The notes below the pieces were generated by a model, which did no database searches, had not been told where the DNA came from, and saw nothing but the letters and a program-made list of their open reading frames with translations. This document shows positions 33,627-41,968 of a stretch of DNA of 64,000 nt, piece by piece. The position numbers and the translations under genes are program-made. The stretch comes from DLAJ01 sp023663615 (GTDB taxonomy: Bacteria; Bacillota; Clostridia; Lachnospirales; Lachnospiraceae): assembly GCA_023663615.1 (NCBI GenBank), contig JAMPHA010000002.1, forward strand, positions 62,001 through 126,000. The letters are read 5' to 3'. Position 1 is the first letter of the stretch, and every line of letters starts with the position of its first letter.

Positions 33627-35381
33627 TCATTGCACCGTTTCCTGCCCTGTCTGCTGTTCTTCCGGCTGCTCTGCCTGCTGTTCTTTCGGCTGCTCTTCCG
33701 GCTGCTCCGCCTGCCGTTCTTTCGGCGTACACAATACCCCGTCTCTGAATATGCCTTCCTCCACGACCGCACCTGTGTCTCCATTGTAAAGCGTACCTTC
33801 ACCGTTCATGTTGCCGAGCAGGAACATTCCCTCATACAACAGATTTCCGTCCCCGTTATACAATTTTCCCCATCCGTCATATTGATCCATCCGGAAACCG
33901 CCTTCATACAGCAGAAATCCCGTAACAGGATGATAAAGTACTCCCTGCCCCGACTTTCTTCCTGCGCGGAAACCGCCCTCATAATAGACAGCATCCCCGT
34001 CCGCGTAAAGCATACCCTCGCCCTCATAGAGTCCGTTCACAAAGTCTCCTTCATAAATCGGCGTATCGTCTGCTCCGTATAACACGCCCTTTCCCTCATA
34101 CACTCCCGACACAAAGCCCCCCTGATACAACAGCTCCCCGTCCGCTCCGTACAGTTCTCCTTCCCCTTCGTAGACCCCGTTCGCAAAGCCGCCTTCATAT
34201 AATAGCTCCCCGTCTTCTTCGCGATAGCATATCCCTCCGCCGTCATAGAGTCCGTTCACAAAAGTTCCTTTGTATAACAGCGTACCGTTTTCGCTATACA
34301 ACTTCCCATATCCCTGTGCCAGCCCTTCATAAAGCGCACCCTCATAGTGTCTGTCCGTCTCTTTGATCACGAGAACGCCGTTTCCCTGCACCATCGTTCC
34401 GTCTGCAAAAACTCCCTCACAGAGAACCGCTCCGCTGCTGTCATACAGTTTTCCTTCCCCCTCATATCTCCCCGATGCGAAGCATCCTTCATAGATCAAT
34501 GCCCCGTCTTCTCCGTACAGCTCTCCCTTTCCCTCATACGTTCCTGACACAAAGTCCCCCTCATAAATCAGCCTCCCGTATTCATCGTACTGCTTTCCGA
34601 CCCCCTCATATTTCCCCGATGCGAAGCCTCCCGCATAGATCAATGCCCCGTCTTCTCCGTACAGCTCTCCCTTTCCCTCATACGTTCCTGACACAAAGTC
34701 CCCCTCATAGATCAGCGTCCCGTACTCGTCGTACTGCTTCCCGGCTCCCTCATACTCTCCTGACACAAAGTCCCCCTCATAGACCAGCCTCCCGTACTCG
34801 TCGTACTGCTTCCCGGCTCCCTCATATTTCCCCGACGCGAAACCTCCTTCATATATCAGGTATCCGCGCTCGTCGTACAGCATCCCAAACCCCTGATAAC
34901 GGTTTTGCGCAAAGCCGCCCCGGTACGCCAATCCTCCGTTCCCGTAATAACACTGTCCCTCCCCCTCATACCTCTCCGACACAAAATCGCCCTCATAGAC
35001 AAGCCCGCCTTCCCCATCATAAAGCCTGCCCCGTCCCGTGATCCTGCCGTCCGCGATCCGCCCCTCGAACAGGACGCGTCCGCTGTCCGGAAAAAGCAGA
35101 CGCACTTTCCCCGAATATTGATACATCTCAGGCGCATTGATCTCCATCGTCTTTGTAAAAAAATGAGATTCCATAAACGGAACAAGCCATACTGTGACTG
35201 CGATCGCGAGCAGAGGCAGTAACAGCCCGGCGGTATAGAGTCCTTTTTTTGCGATCATATAAGAACCAAACGCCGCATAGTCCGAAGCGGACCGCTGTTT
35301 TGCCGACAGTGCCTCCTTCCTGTCTTTTAATTCCTTTGCCGCCTGTTCCTTAAAATCTGCCGGGACAAGACTACGCTTCAT
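33627..35381 (-). CDS. Membrane-anchored MORN-repeat protein
   Basis: 584 residues from the ATG at 35381 (AAGGGTG upstream). An upstream extension to 35594 would translate repeat DNA and is doubtful. A soluble N terminus of about 45 residues and one membrane helix (47-69) precede about twenty MORN repeats of 20-23 residues, such as YEGDFVSGTYEGKGELYGED, over residues 85-555. The tail is Gln/Glu/Pro-rich. MORN repeats make an elongated beta ribbon that binds partners or membranes. The position between pseudokinase-like and cap-protein genes suggests a role in anchoring or scaffolding the injection system; this is inference. Confidence 0.85.
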   Translation of the reverse strand: MKRSLVPADFKEQAAKELKDRKEALSAKQRSASDYAAFGSYMIAKKGLYTAGLLLPLLAIAVTVWLVPFMESHFFTKTMEINAPEMYQYSGKVRLLFPDSGRVLFEGRIADGRITGRGRLYDGEGGLVYEGDFVSERYEGEGQCYYGNGGLAYRGGFAQNRYQGFGMLYDERGYLIYEGGFASGKYEGAGKQYDEYGRLVYEGDFVSGEYEGAGKQYDEYGTLIYEGDFVSGTYEGKGELYGEDGALIYAGGFASGKYEGVGKQYDEYGRLIYEGDFVSGTYEGKGELYGEDGALIYEGCFASGRYEGEGKLYDSSGAVLCEGVFADGTMVQGNGVLVIKETDRHYEGALYEGLAQGYGKLYSENGTLLYKGTFVNGLYDGGGICYREEDGELLYEGGFANGVYEGEGELYGADGELLYQGGFVSGVYEGKGVLYGADDTPIYEGDFVNGLYEGEGMLYADGDAVYYEGGFRAGRKSGQGVLYHPVTGFLLYEGGFRMDQYDGWGKLYNGDGNLLYEGMFLLGNMNGEGTLYNGDTGAVVEEGIFRDGVLCTPKERQAEQPEEQPKEQQAEQPEEQQTGQETVQ

Positions 35382-35483
35382 GTTGAGACACCCTTTTCTG
35401 ACAGGGGCGATACAGACGCGCTCCAATCGCCTGATCCAATATTGAAGCGTCTTTGCTGCCCTCATCCTTTTTCCTGCCTTACT

Positions 35484-35665
35484 TTTCATCACATTTCCCG
35501 CCATTCCGTCCCGCTTCCGTTCCACTTTTTGTTCTTCCGCCGCATTTCGTTCCGGTTTCCGCCACGTCCTCGTTTCACTCCGGCTTTTCTTCACTCCGCC
35601 GCGTTTTCACCACATTTCCCGCCATTCTGTCCCGCTTCCGTTCCACTTTTCTTCACTCCGCCGCG
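35484..35665. repeat. Direct repeats between the pseudokinase-like and MORN genes
   Basis: A block of about 46 bases at 35484-35530 recurs at 35604-35650 with two or three mismatches. A second motif, CTTCACTCCGCCGCG, occurs next to each copy near 35589 and 35651. The gap 35382-35652 appears to be formed by these duplications and holds no convincing gene. Confidence 0.75.
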
Positions 35666-36582
35666 TCCCGCTCCGGCTCCCCGGCCTCCACCGTCCCGAT
35701 CACCATAATCCGCTCCCTTTCTTCCGGCGCAGTCTGCGGACGGGTACACAGCCAAAAAAATACTCCCCACAATACCAGCATAACAACCCAGCAGACGCAC
35801 TTCACTGCCGCCTCCGTATGTCCAAGCACAAAACGCCATGCCCGCAGTAATATCACGCCTTCCTTCTTCCCGCCATCTTCCTCCCCAAAGGTCAGCGTCC
35901 GCAGCTTACGGGATTCCCGGTATAACGCCGTCTCATTTCCAAAGCCTTCCCCTGCCAGCTTTTTGGCATAACGCGTCATGCCGTCCGCTCCGTCTGCCCC
36001 AAAAAGCAGACAAAAACTCTCATACAGCCGTCTCTGCAGCCCACAGAACGGATCGTCATGCAGCCGGTCCGTATCATACAGCTCATAATTCACCCACACC
36101 GCCGACTCCGTATCCACGACGATGTTTGCCGGATTCGCCGCCTCATAACGCAGATACGGAGGAATTTTTTGCAAAAACAGACGCTCCAAAAGTCCCTCCC
36201 ACAGCAGCATCCTCTCCTCATGCGACGATGCCCGCGCCGCCGCTTCCGAAAGAGGAATCCCCTCATGATAGCGAAACGCCGCCCACACTGCTTTTTCCTT
36301 TACAAAACAATCCACAAAATCGGGAAACGGACTGCCTTCCCCGTCCCGCTCTCCATTCACGCTCCCCCGCGCCGCCTCGCGCATTTCCAGAAATACCGGC
36401 ATCATATTTCTGGCAAGCGCCGGATTGGTCATTTCTAAAAGAAGAATCCGCCGCCCATCGTCCCGCCTGTTGTCCGTTTCCTTTCCGCGCTCCGCATCTC
36501 CGGCAAGATAAGAACAGAGCGAAAGCTCTTTTTTCAATACGCGGATCACATGATATGCGCCGCCCGCCGTTTCAATCCGCAT
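35653..36582 (-). CDS. Membrane-anchored pseudokinase-like protein
   Basis: 309 residues from the ATG at 36582 (GAGGGG 7 bases upstream). The order of elements looks like a protein kinase fold: FRYHEGIPLSEAAARAS at the hinge-helix D region, then RYEAANPANIVVDTESAVWV where a kinase has the HRD-x-x-x-x-N catalytic loop, followed by NYELYD in place of DFG. The catalytic Asp and DFG Asp are both missing, so phosphotransfer is unlikely. One membrane helix (about 255-279) lies near the C terminus, leaving a short outside tail ending in VEAGEPERDAAE. The family was not identified by name; the kinase relation is pattern-based. Confidence 0.6.
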   Translation of the reverse strand: MRIETAGGAYHVIRVLKKELSLCSYLAGDAERGKETDNRRDDGRRILLLEMTNPALARNMMPVFLEMREAARGSVNGERDGEGSPFPDFVDCFVKEKAVWAAFRYHEGIPLSEAAARASSHEERMLLWEGLLERLFLQKIPPYLRYEAANPANIVVDTESAVWVNYELYDTDRLHDDPFCGLQRRLYESFCLLFGADGADGMTRYAKKLAGEGFGNETALYRESRKLRTLTFGEEDGGKKEGVILLRAWRFVLGHTEAAVKCVCWVVMLVLWGVFFWLCTRPQTAPEERERIMVIGTVEAGEPERDAAE

Positions 36583-36678
36583 GGAAAATCCCCTCTTTGC
36601 ATTCCAATATTCGAACACTGTTCAATATCAAGTTCTCTACTCATCACCGCATATTGCACTCCCCTGACCCAATCCGGA

Positions 36679-36764
36679 CGTCAAAAGCCCTGCCCGTCAA
36701 CTTCACTTGGCAGATTTCTTTTGCGCAATCTGTCGGCACCAATTCCATTGCAGGGCTTTTGACG
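36679..36764. repeat. Nested inverted repeat within the eCIS cluster
   Basis: Perfect 15-base arms CGTCAAAAGCCCTGC (36679-36693) and GCAGGGCTTTTGACG (36750-36764) enclose an inner CAGATT/AATCTG stem. It separates the structural half (fibre-like gene ending at 36774) from the membrane/signalling half. No U-tract follows, so attenuation, processing or a recombination scar are all possible. A GAACACTGTTC palindrome lies nearby at 36613. Confidence 0.7.
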
Positions 36765-36773
36765 CCCGAACCT

Positions 36774-38534
36774 CTATCCTTTTTTTATATCGCGCACCAC
36801 CGCATACGCCACCGCGGAAAGCTTCGGATAGGCGGCGCTCTTTACCACGATCTCATAGATTCCCGGCACAGAAGGCGCCGTATACATTCCGTTCTCGTCG
36901 ATGCTGCCGCCCTCCTTCTCCGTGACAGACCAGATGAAATCCCTGTCATCCGTTCCGCGGAGCACCGGCTCAAAATAGTAATCCTCCCGAAGCGCTAAAT
37001 AGACCATGTCCGGTTTCAAAAACAGCGCGCGTTCTTCCTGCTCCCCGTATGCCTCCCCGCAGTCGCAAAACGCCGTCCAGTGAACCTTGATCTGCTCCGC
37101 GGCCGTCGGCTCCGTCAACACGATGCCGATCACAAACGTCCCGCCCACCGTATCGACCTTTACCGCCGTTCTTGCCGACACTTCGCGCTCCGCATCCGCA
37201 AACACCTCCGGCGCGCCGTAATAAACGGCGGACGACTTTGCCGCGCTTCCCGCGATCCCGCATACGACGGACACATTTCCCGGTCCAAATCCATGGGTGA
37301 CCGGAGCCGAAAAAAACTTCTGCCCTTTTAATCCGCCGATCCCAAGCTCGATGACCGCCGTGCCGGAAATACTAAACGCAGCGTCCCTGCGCGGCTCCGC
37401 TGCTTTTTCCGTTCCCTGCGCCGCCGCGCCCGATGCGATCCGCCGCTCCAGCGCTCTCTGCTCCTGCCCGGCGGCAAGCTCGCGGATACCGGACAACACG
37501 TCGCTGCATATATACTGCCCGAACGGCATCTCCTCCACATCGTCAATGACAACCGTATTTCCCACGCCAAACAGACTGATCTTTGCAAGATAAAGACTTT
37601 GGTGATACGTCTCGTTCTGGACCTGTCGCATCGCCTGCGCAAAATAGCGCCGCCGTATGACCTCTCCGACCGGCTCGTCCGTGATCTCAACCGTGTTTTC
37701 CACAGACACCTGCGCATCCACTTCATGACCGCCGATCTTTAATGCAAAGCTTCCCTCCTTGAGCGCCGCCCATCCGCACAGACCTTTTCCGTTTCCCGCT
37801 TCCAGTGTGAACGGGATCTCATAGCGCTTCGCCCTCTCATGGTCGTTCTCATCAAACGCTGCGCGGAAGTACTGTTTCCCGTCCTTTTTCATGCAGTCAA
37901 AGACTAATTCATAATGAAAGGAGACCGGCTGCTTCTGTCCCATATTTTCCACGACGATCCGCGCCTCAAACTCGCTGCCGCTCTTTGCATAACGCGGAAA
38001 CACCTGACTGATGCGGATCCCGTTTCCCCAGTAAAGCGTCTTCCACGCCTCATAATACGCGCAGCTCCCGCTGTTTCCCTGTTCCGGCTCCTGTTCCGTC
38101 ACATAAATATGATAGCCCTCGGCGATCCGGTTACATTGCACGTCCTCCCCTGCCCCGCTGTCCGCCACACTATAGACCGGATTTTTTTCGTACTCCTCAT
38201 ACTCAATACAAAGATACAGATAGCCGCCCGCTTCCATGCTTGCAGCATAATCGGAAAATCCCTCCAGTTCCGACAGCTTCCGTGTGACCGGCTCATCCAA
38301 AACGATCTCCCGTCCGGCAAAATCAAGCGCCATCCCAGGCTCCACCGATATGGCGTCATCTCCGATTTGAACAACGTTCAGTCCGCAGACGACCCCGCAG
38401 CCGTGCATAAAGCGGTTGATCAGTCTGCGCTTATCGTTCATATACTTCTGCTCCGCCTCAAAGTCATCCACGCCGAGCAGCTTCCCATAAAAGTACCGGT
38501 TTCTTTCATACGGAAAATATTTCAGATTTTTCAT
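36774..38534 (-). CDS. Large eCIS baseplate/fibre-like protein with C-terminal Ig-like domain
   Basis: 586 residues from the ATG at 38534 (GGAAGGCGGATC upstream). The N-terminal motif YFPYERNRYFYGKLLGVDDF with MNDKRRLINRFMHGCGVVCGLNV is seen in proteins next to baseplate genes of contractile systems. The middle is beta-rich. The C-terminal 90 residues contain a Big-like fold (EGGSIDENGMYTAPSVPGIY, then EIVVKSAAY). It may be a baseplate component or short fibre that contacts the target. Its start overlaps the preceding tail-protein stop by 4 bases. The exact position in the particle is unknown. Confidence 0.65.
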   Translation of the reverse strand: MKNLKYFPYERNRYFYGKLLGVDDFEAEQKYMNDKRRLINRFMHGCGVVCGLNVVQIGDDAISVEPGMALDFAGREIVLDEPVTRKLSELEGFSDYAASMEAGGYLYLCIEYEEYEKNPVYSVADSGAGEDVQCNRIAEGYHIYVTEQEPEQGNSGSCAYYEAWKTLYWGNGIRISQVFPRYAKSGSEFEARIVVENMGQKQPVSFHYELVFDCMKKDGKQYFRAAFDENDHERAKRYEIPFTLEAGNGKGLCGWAALKEGSFALKIGGHEVDAQVSVENTVEITDEPVGEVIRRRYFAQAMRQVQNETYHQSLYLAKISLFGVGNTVVIDDVEEMPFGQYICSDVLSGIRELAAGQEQRALERRIASGAAAQGTEKAAEPRRDAAFSISGTAVIELGIGGLKGQKFFSAPVTHGFGPGNVSVVCGIAGSAAKSSAVYYGAPEVFADAEREVSARTAVKVDTVGGTFVIGIVLTEPTAAEQIKVHWTAFCDCGEAYGEQEERALFLKPDMVYLALREDYYFEPVLRGTDDRDFIWSVTEKEGGSIDENGMYTAPSVPGIYEIVVKSAAYPKLSAVAYAVVRDIKKG

Positions 38535-39595
38535 GATCCGCCTTCCTTTCCTGCTAAGACCGAAAACGGCATCGCACATCTGCCGTCCAGACAAAGCTTC
38601 CGGTAACGGCTGAGCACACTGTTGATGCCGAGATAGGAATGCTGCCCCAAAAATAAGTAAGGCTGCAGCGCGACGATCCGACATGCCATGTATGCCGGTT
38701 TTGTCATTTCTACGATCTTCCCGACCCGATAAAGCTCCTTTTCTTCCTGCCTCTCCGTATCGATCAGGACGGCAAACTCATAGGGACCGGCGGCGTAGAG
38801 ACGCTTTAAGCGCTCCTCCTCCTTTCCCCCGTCAAAATATGGTATGAGCTGCCCGTACTCCACGATATAGACCGTTCTTCCCGTTCCCAAAAAAAGCAGT
38901 TCCTTTATGTATTCCGCCGTCCCCCGGATGCGAAGGAGACGCGCCGCATGCAAAATGAGATAGCGCTTCTGCTCCTCGTTCCAAACTCCCTCATCCCCGA
39001 TGGCAAACCATTCCGAAAGCTCCCGGAGCGCCTCCCCGTTCTCCGTAAAGGGGGAAAGCCGCTGCGGAATGCGTGCGATCCGCTCCGTCCGATCTTCATA
39101 AAGCGCCTGAAAAATACCAAGGTAACGCTCCAAAAAAGTATCCTCCCGCACATGCGCCTGATACAGCTCCGGCAGATAGGAAAGCCACGTCTGTCTCGGA
39201 AAACAGATTTTCATGCGCGTAATCCTGACATGCACGTCGTTTTTTTTCTCTAACTGAATCCTCAGCCGGAGGAAGCGCCCGTTCACACCGGTCAGCAGTA
39301 CATCCTCCGCTTCCCGAAAACTTGCTTTTGGGGTATTCTCCCCGGAAACATGCGTCTCCTCATCCGCCGCATAGACCGTGACCGAGACGTTTCCGCGCAG
39401 ATGACTGCCATATAGCAGCAGTCTGTGCCACTGTGTTCCCCGTTCCCCGCAGTCGAACACGCGCGTATCGTAAATTCCCGTATCGCATCCGTCCGCAAGC
39501 GAGATTCCCTCATCGTCGATGACAACGCCGACGCCGCTGCCCCGCGCAAAGTCTTCTTTTTTATTCAGCAAAAAGTAATTTCCACGGCGCGCCAT
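38531..39595 (-). CDS. Phage tail protein I-like eCIS baseplate protein (TIGR02242-like)
   Basis: 354 residues from the ATG at 39595 (AAGGAGG 7 bases upstream). Motifs of the P2 gpI/TIGR02242 type tail proteins are visible: SYLPELYQAHVREDTFLERY near residue 165, LGIFQALYEDRTERI, ALRELSEWFAIGDEGVWNEE, and LHAARLLRIRGTAEYIKELL. Such proteins sit in the baseplate wedge. An N-terminal beta-rich region of about 150 residues is additional. The stop overlaps the start of the following gene. Confidence 0.88.
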   Translation of the reverse strand: MARRGNYFLLNKKEDFARGSGVGVVIDDEGISLADGCDTGIYDTRVFDCGERGTQWHRLLLYGSHLRGNVSVTVYAADEETHVSGENTPKASFREAEDVLLTGVNGRFLRLRIQLEKKNDVHVRITRMKICFPRQTWLSYLPELYQAHVREDTFLERYLGIFQALYEDRTERIARIPQRLSPFTENGEALRELSEWFAIGDEGVWNEEQKRYLILHAARLLRIRGTAEYIKELLFLGTGRTVYIVEYGQLIPYFDGGKEEERLKRLYAAGPYEFAVLIDTERQEEKELYRVGKIVEMTKPAYMACRIVALQPYLFLGQHSYLGINSVLSRYRKLCLDGRCAMPFSVLAGKEGGS

Positions 39596-39621
39596 CTTCC
39601 TTCCTCCTTCGATTCGGTCTG

Positions 39622-39700
39622 CGTTCCCCGGCATACCGTCACTTGCGTGCCTGCCCGTTCCCCGGCATACCGTCATCTGCGTGCCTGCCCGTTCCCCGGC
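39622..39700. repeat. 34-bp tandem repeat across the baseplate-J 3' end
   Basis: Units of 34 bases start at 39622 and 39656, with a partial copy at 39690. Each begins CGTTCCCCGGC. The second and third copies encode the C terminus (SPGNGQARR) of the upstream baseplate-J protein, so the stop codon lies within the repeat. Confidence 0.85.
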
Positions 39701-41868
39701 GACATGCTGAGAACACACTCCTTTAGGTAGGGCAGTCCATTGGCGGGCAGGATCAGATCCCCGTTCCTGCTGCGCCTGATCCCCTTCCCCTGCGCGTCAA
39801 GTGTCAGCGACACGACCTCCGCCACCGCATCCAATACATGAAGCATCCCATAGACGGCGCTGACGCGCACCGCCGCACCGAACGCCGCCCGCATCTTCTC
39901 AAAGAATTTCCCGGCTGCCTCTGCAATCTCCTTTCTCGCACGCTGCTCCTGTCCGGCTGAGACGATCTCCGCATAGACCGAGATACCGATGTACTCCGGT
40001 GAGAGCACAACGATTCTTGTGCCGAGCAGCCGCTTTTTCTCCAACGCGCGGAGAATATTTTTCCGATATGCCTCGCTCAAAGGCGCGACGGCGTCCATTT
40101 GAACAGGCTTCACGGCGAGCGTGACACACGCCTCCTCCGCAATGCCGCCACGGTCTCTTTCCCCCTGCGCCGAAAGAACGCGGACATTCTCGATCATCAG
40201 CCCCGGCGTCTTACGCGCAAGACGTTCATAATCCTCATCCGTCACGGCGCGCGTCTCCCGCGCCAGACATTTTTTCAACCGTTCTCCGCCCTGCGAAATG
40301 GTTTCCGCATCCTTCCCGCCCTCCGCAGGATGCCTGTTTTCCACAGCGATCCCCCGCGCTCCGTCCTCCAGCCGGAGGATGCTCCCCTCTTTCACGTTTC
40401 CGCCAATGCCGAGACTGCTGCGCGCCGCCGCGATCCGGATACTTCCCTCCGGCGCAATGCCGTGGTCGCAGTCCCCAAAACGGATGCTGCCGCTCTCCTC
40501 CTCATAGCAGAATACCGCATCCGACGCGCCCGCCTGAAGCAGATCATCGCAGAGCGCAGCGCTCACATAGCGCCCGCTTCCTTTTATCGTCTCCATCATG
40601 AGACACATTCCCTCTGCGCACAGATCCGCCATCCCCACTCTGTATTCCTGATCCGGAAGACCGCTGCCCTCTGCGATGAGCAGTTCCTCCTTCTTTCCCT
40701 TCTCGCAGCAGATCAGCCGATACGCCATTTCTTCCTGTCCGTGCTCCGGCAAAAAAAAGAATGCCGCCTCGTCGCTGATCTTTTTTTCCACCTTCCCGTC
40801 ATACGGGAAAAACCATTCGCCCTCCTGCCGGAACAAAAGAAACTCTCCCGTCATCGCCAAATAAGTACAAAGACGGATCGGTCCGCTGCCGCGCAGCCGC
40901 CCGTCATGATATTCCGCAACCGTCCTTTGCTGCACGAGCGCCCGCTCGTGAAATGTGATCCCGGCAAGCATGGGAGGAATGTCATACTCGCACCGCTCCA
41001 AAACAAGCCACAACGCATACGATCCGTTTTCCTGTGACATTTCCTGCTCCAGACAAAAGCGCAGCATTCCGTTTTGCAGCAATCCCTTTGTTGTATCCTC
41101 CACAAGACGCGCCGTGCATTCCCCCTTTTCGCCGCGGTAGCGGACGGACAGCTCCGAAAGCGGATAAAACGCATCTTCCTCCCCGATAGGGTTGCGCCTG
41201 CCCGCCCCGCATTCGGACAGCCGGATGCTGAGGCAGTGCGTTACCTGCGGTTCCAGCGCGCCGCTTAACTCCATCCGCAGCGCGCTCCCCTTTTCAGGGC
41301 GCTCTCCAAATGCCGGGAACCGGATGTCCCCTGCCGCGCCCGCAGGCGCGTCATACGTTGCAGACGCCTCCCGCGATACACGGACGCCCCTGCCGCTCCC
41401 TATCCGCATAGCGCCCGCTTCTCCCGTTTCCCCGTTCTGGCATGGGCGGACTTCGGGCCGCGCCGCGTTTCCGCCGCCGGCATAGGCGGAGATCCGCGTG
41501 ATCTCCTCCGCGCCGATCCGGATCGGCTCCGCCGCTTCAAAACAGACGTCTCCCGCATAAAACCGGCTGCCCTGCGGAAAAAAAACGGGATACGCCGCGC
41601 CGTCCAGGCGGACAACCGCCTTTGCCGCTTTCTTTTTTAACAGGGAAAGCCCCATGAGACGCAGATATGCCAAAGTATGCGCTTTGCCGATCTGATCCAT
41701 GTGAAATTGCTGCATCTCTTTCATCCACGCGAAAAGCTCAAGAATGGTCATGCCCGGATCGTGGACATTATGATCCGTCCAAAACGGAGCAATGTCCGTG
41801 ATCTGCTCCCTTGCCCGCTCCGCGATTTCGGCAAACCGCTCATCATCCAGCACCGTTTCAAACAGCAT
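39673..41868 (-). CDS. Baseplate J-like protein 2 (Afp12-like)
   Basis: 731 residues from the ATG at 41868 (AGGAGG 7 bases upstream). The opening FAEIAERAREQITDIAPFWT with DHNVHDPGMTILELFAWMKE matches the TIGR02243 baseplate assembly family, related to T4 gp6/P2 gpJ. C-terminal features GLMIENVRVLSAQ and RKNILRALEKKRLLGTRI are typical of the J-fold. It would form the baseplate ring together with the 912-residue paralogue upstream. The C-terminal tail is encoded in tandem repeat DNA. Confidence 0.88.
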   Translation of the reverse strand: MLFETVLDDERFAEIAERAREQITDIAPFWTDHNVHDPGMTILELFAWMKEMQQFHMDQIGKAHTLAYLRLMGLSLLKKKAAKAVVRLDGAAYPVFFPQGSRFYAGDVCFEAAEPIRIGAEEITRISAYAGGGNAARPEVRPCQNGETGEAGAMRIGSGRGVRVSREASATYDAPAGAAGDIRFPAFGERPEKGSALRMELSGALEPQVTHCLSIRLSECGAGRRNPIGEEDAFYPLSELSVRYRGEKGECTARLVEDTTKGLLQNGMLRFCLEQEMSQENGSYALWLVLERCEYDIPPMLAGITFHERALVQQRTVAEYHDGRLRGSGPIRLCTYLAMTGEFLLFRQEGEWFFPYDGKVEKKISDEAAFFFLPEHGQEEMAYRLICCEKGKKEELLIAEGSGLPDQEYRVGMADLCAEGMCLMMETIKGSGRYVSAALCDDLLQAGASDAVFCYEEESGSIRFGDCDHGIAPEGSIRIAAARSSLGIGGNVKEGSILRLEDGARGIAVENRHPAEGGKDAETISQGGERLKKCLARETRAVTDEDYERLARKTPGLMIENVRVLSAQGERDRGGIAEEACVTLAVKPVQMDAVAPLSEAYRKNILRALEKKRLLGTRIVVLSPEYIGISVYAEIVSAGQEQRARKEIAEAAGKFFEKMRAAFGAAVRVSAVYGMLHVLDAVAEVVSLTLDAQGKGIRRSRNGDLILPANGLPYLKECVLSMSPGNGQARR

Positions 41869-41905
41869 TTCACCCCCTCCTTTCGCGTTCATGGGATTTT
41901 AGGCG

Positions 41906-41928
41906 ATTGCGAAACGCAACCGCCTATC
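41906..41928. repeat. Hairpin with ATTGCGAAACGCA core
   Basis: TAGGCG and CGCCTA enclose a TTGCG/CGCAA stem with an AAA loop, between the two baseplate-J genes. Its 13-base core (41906-41918) is identical to the arm of the palindrome at 22051. TATCACAG follows in both places. Confidence 0.6.
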
Positions 41929-41968
41929 ACAGGATTTCCGTTTCAAAAAACATGCCATCAAATCGGTG

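Noticed and set aside
33611..33802. N-terminal extension of the DUF4255 protein
   Set aside because: It is an Arg/Ser/Lys repeat mirrored from the Gln/Glu-rich MORN tail on another frame; the family starts at the ATG at 33610.
35382..35594. N-terminal extension of the MORN protein
   Set aside because: It translates repeat DNA into a basic low-complexity peptide, whereas the ATG at 35381 has a ribosome site and starts a regular sequence before the membrane helix.
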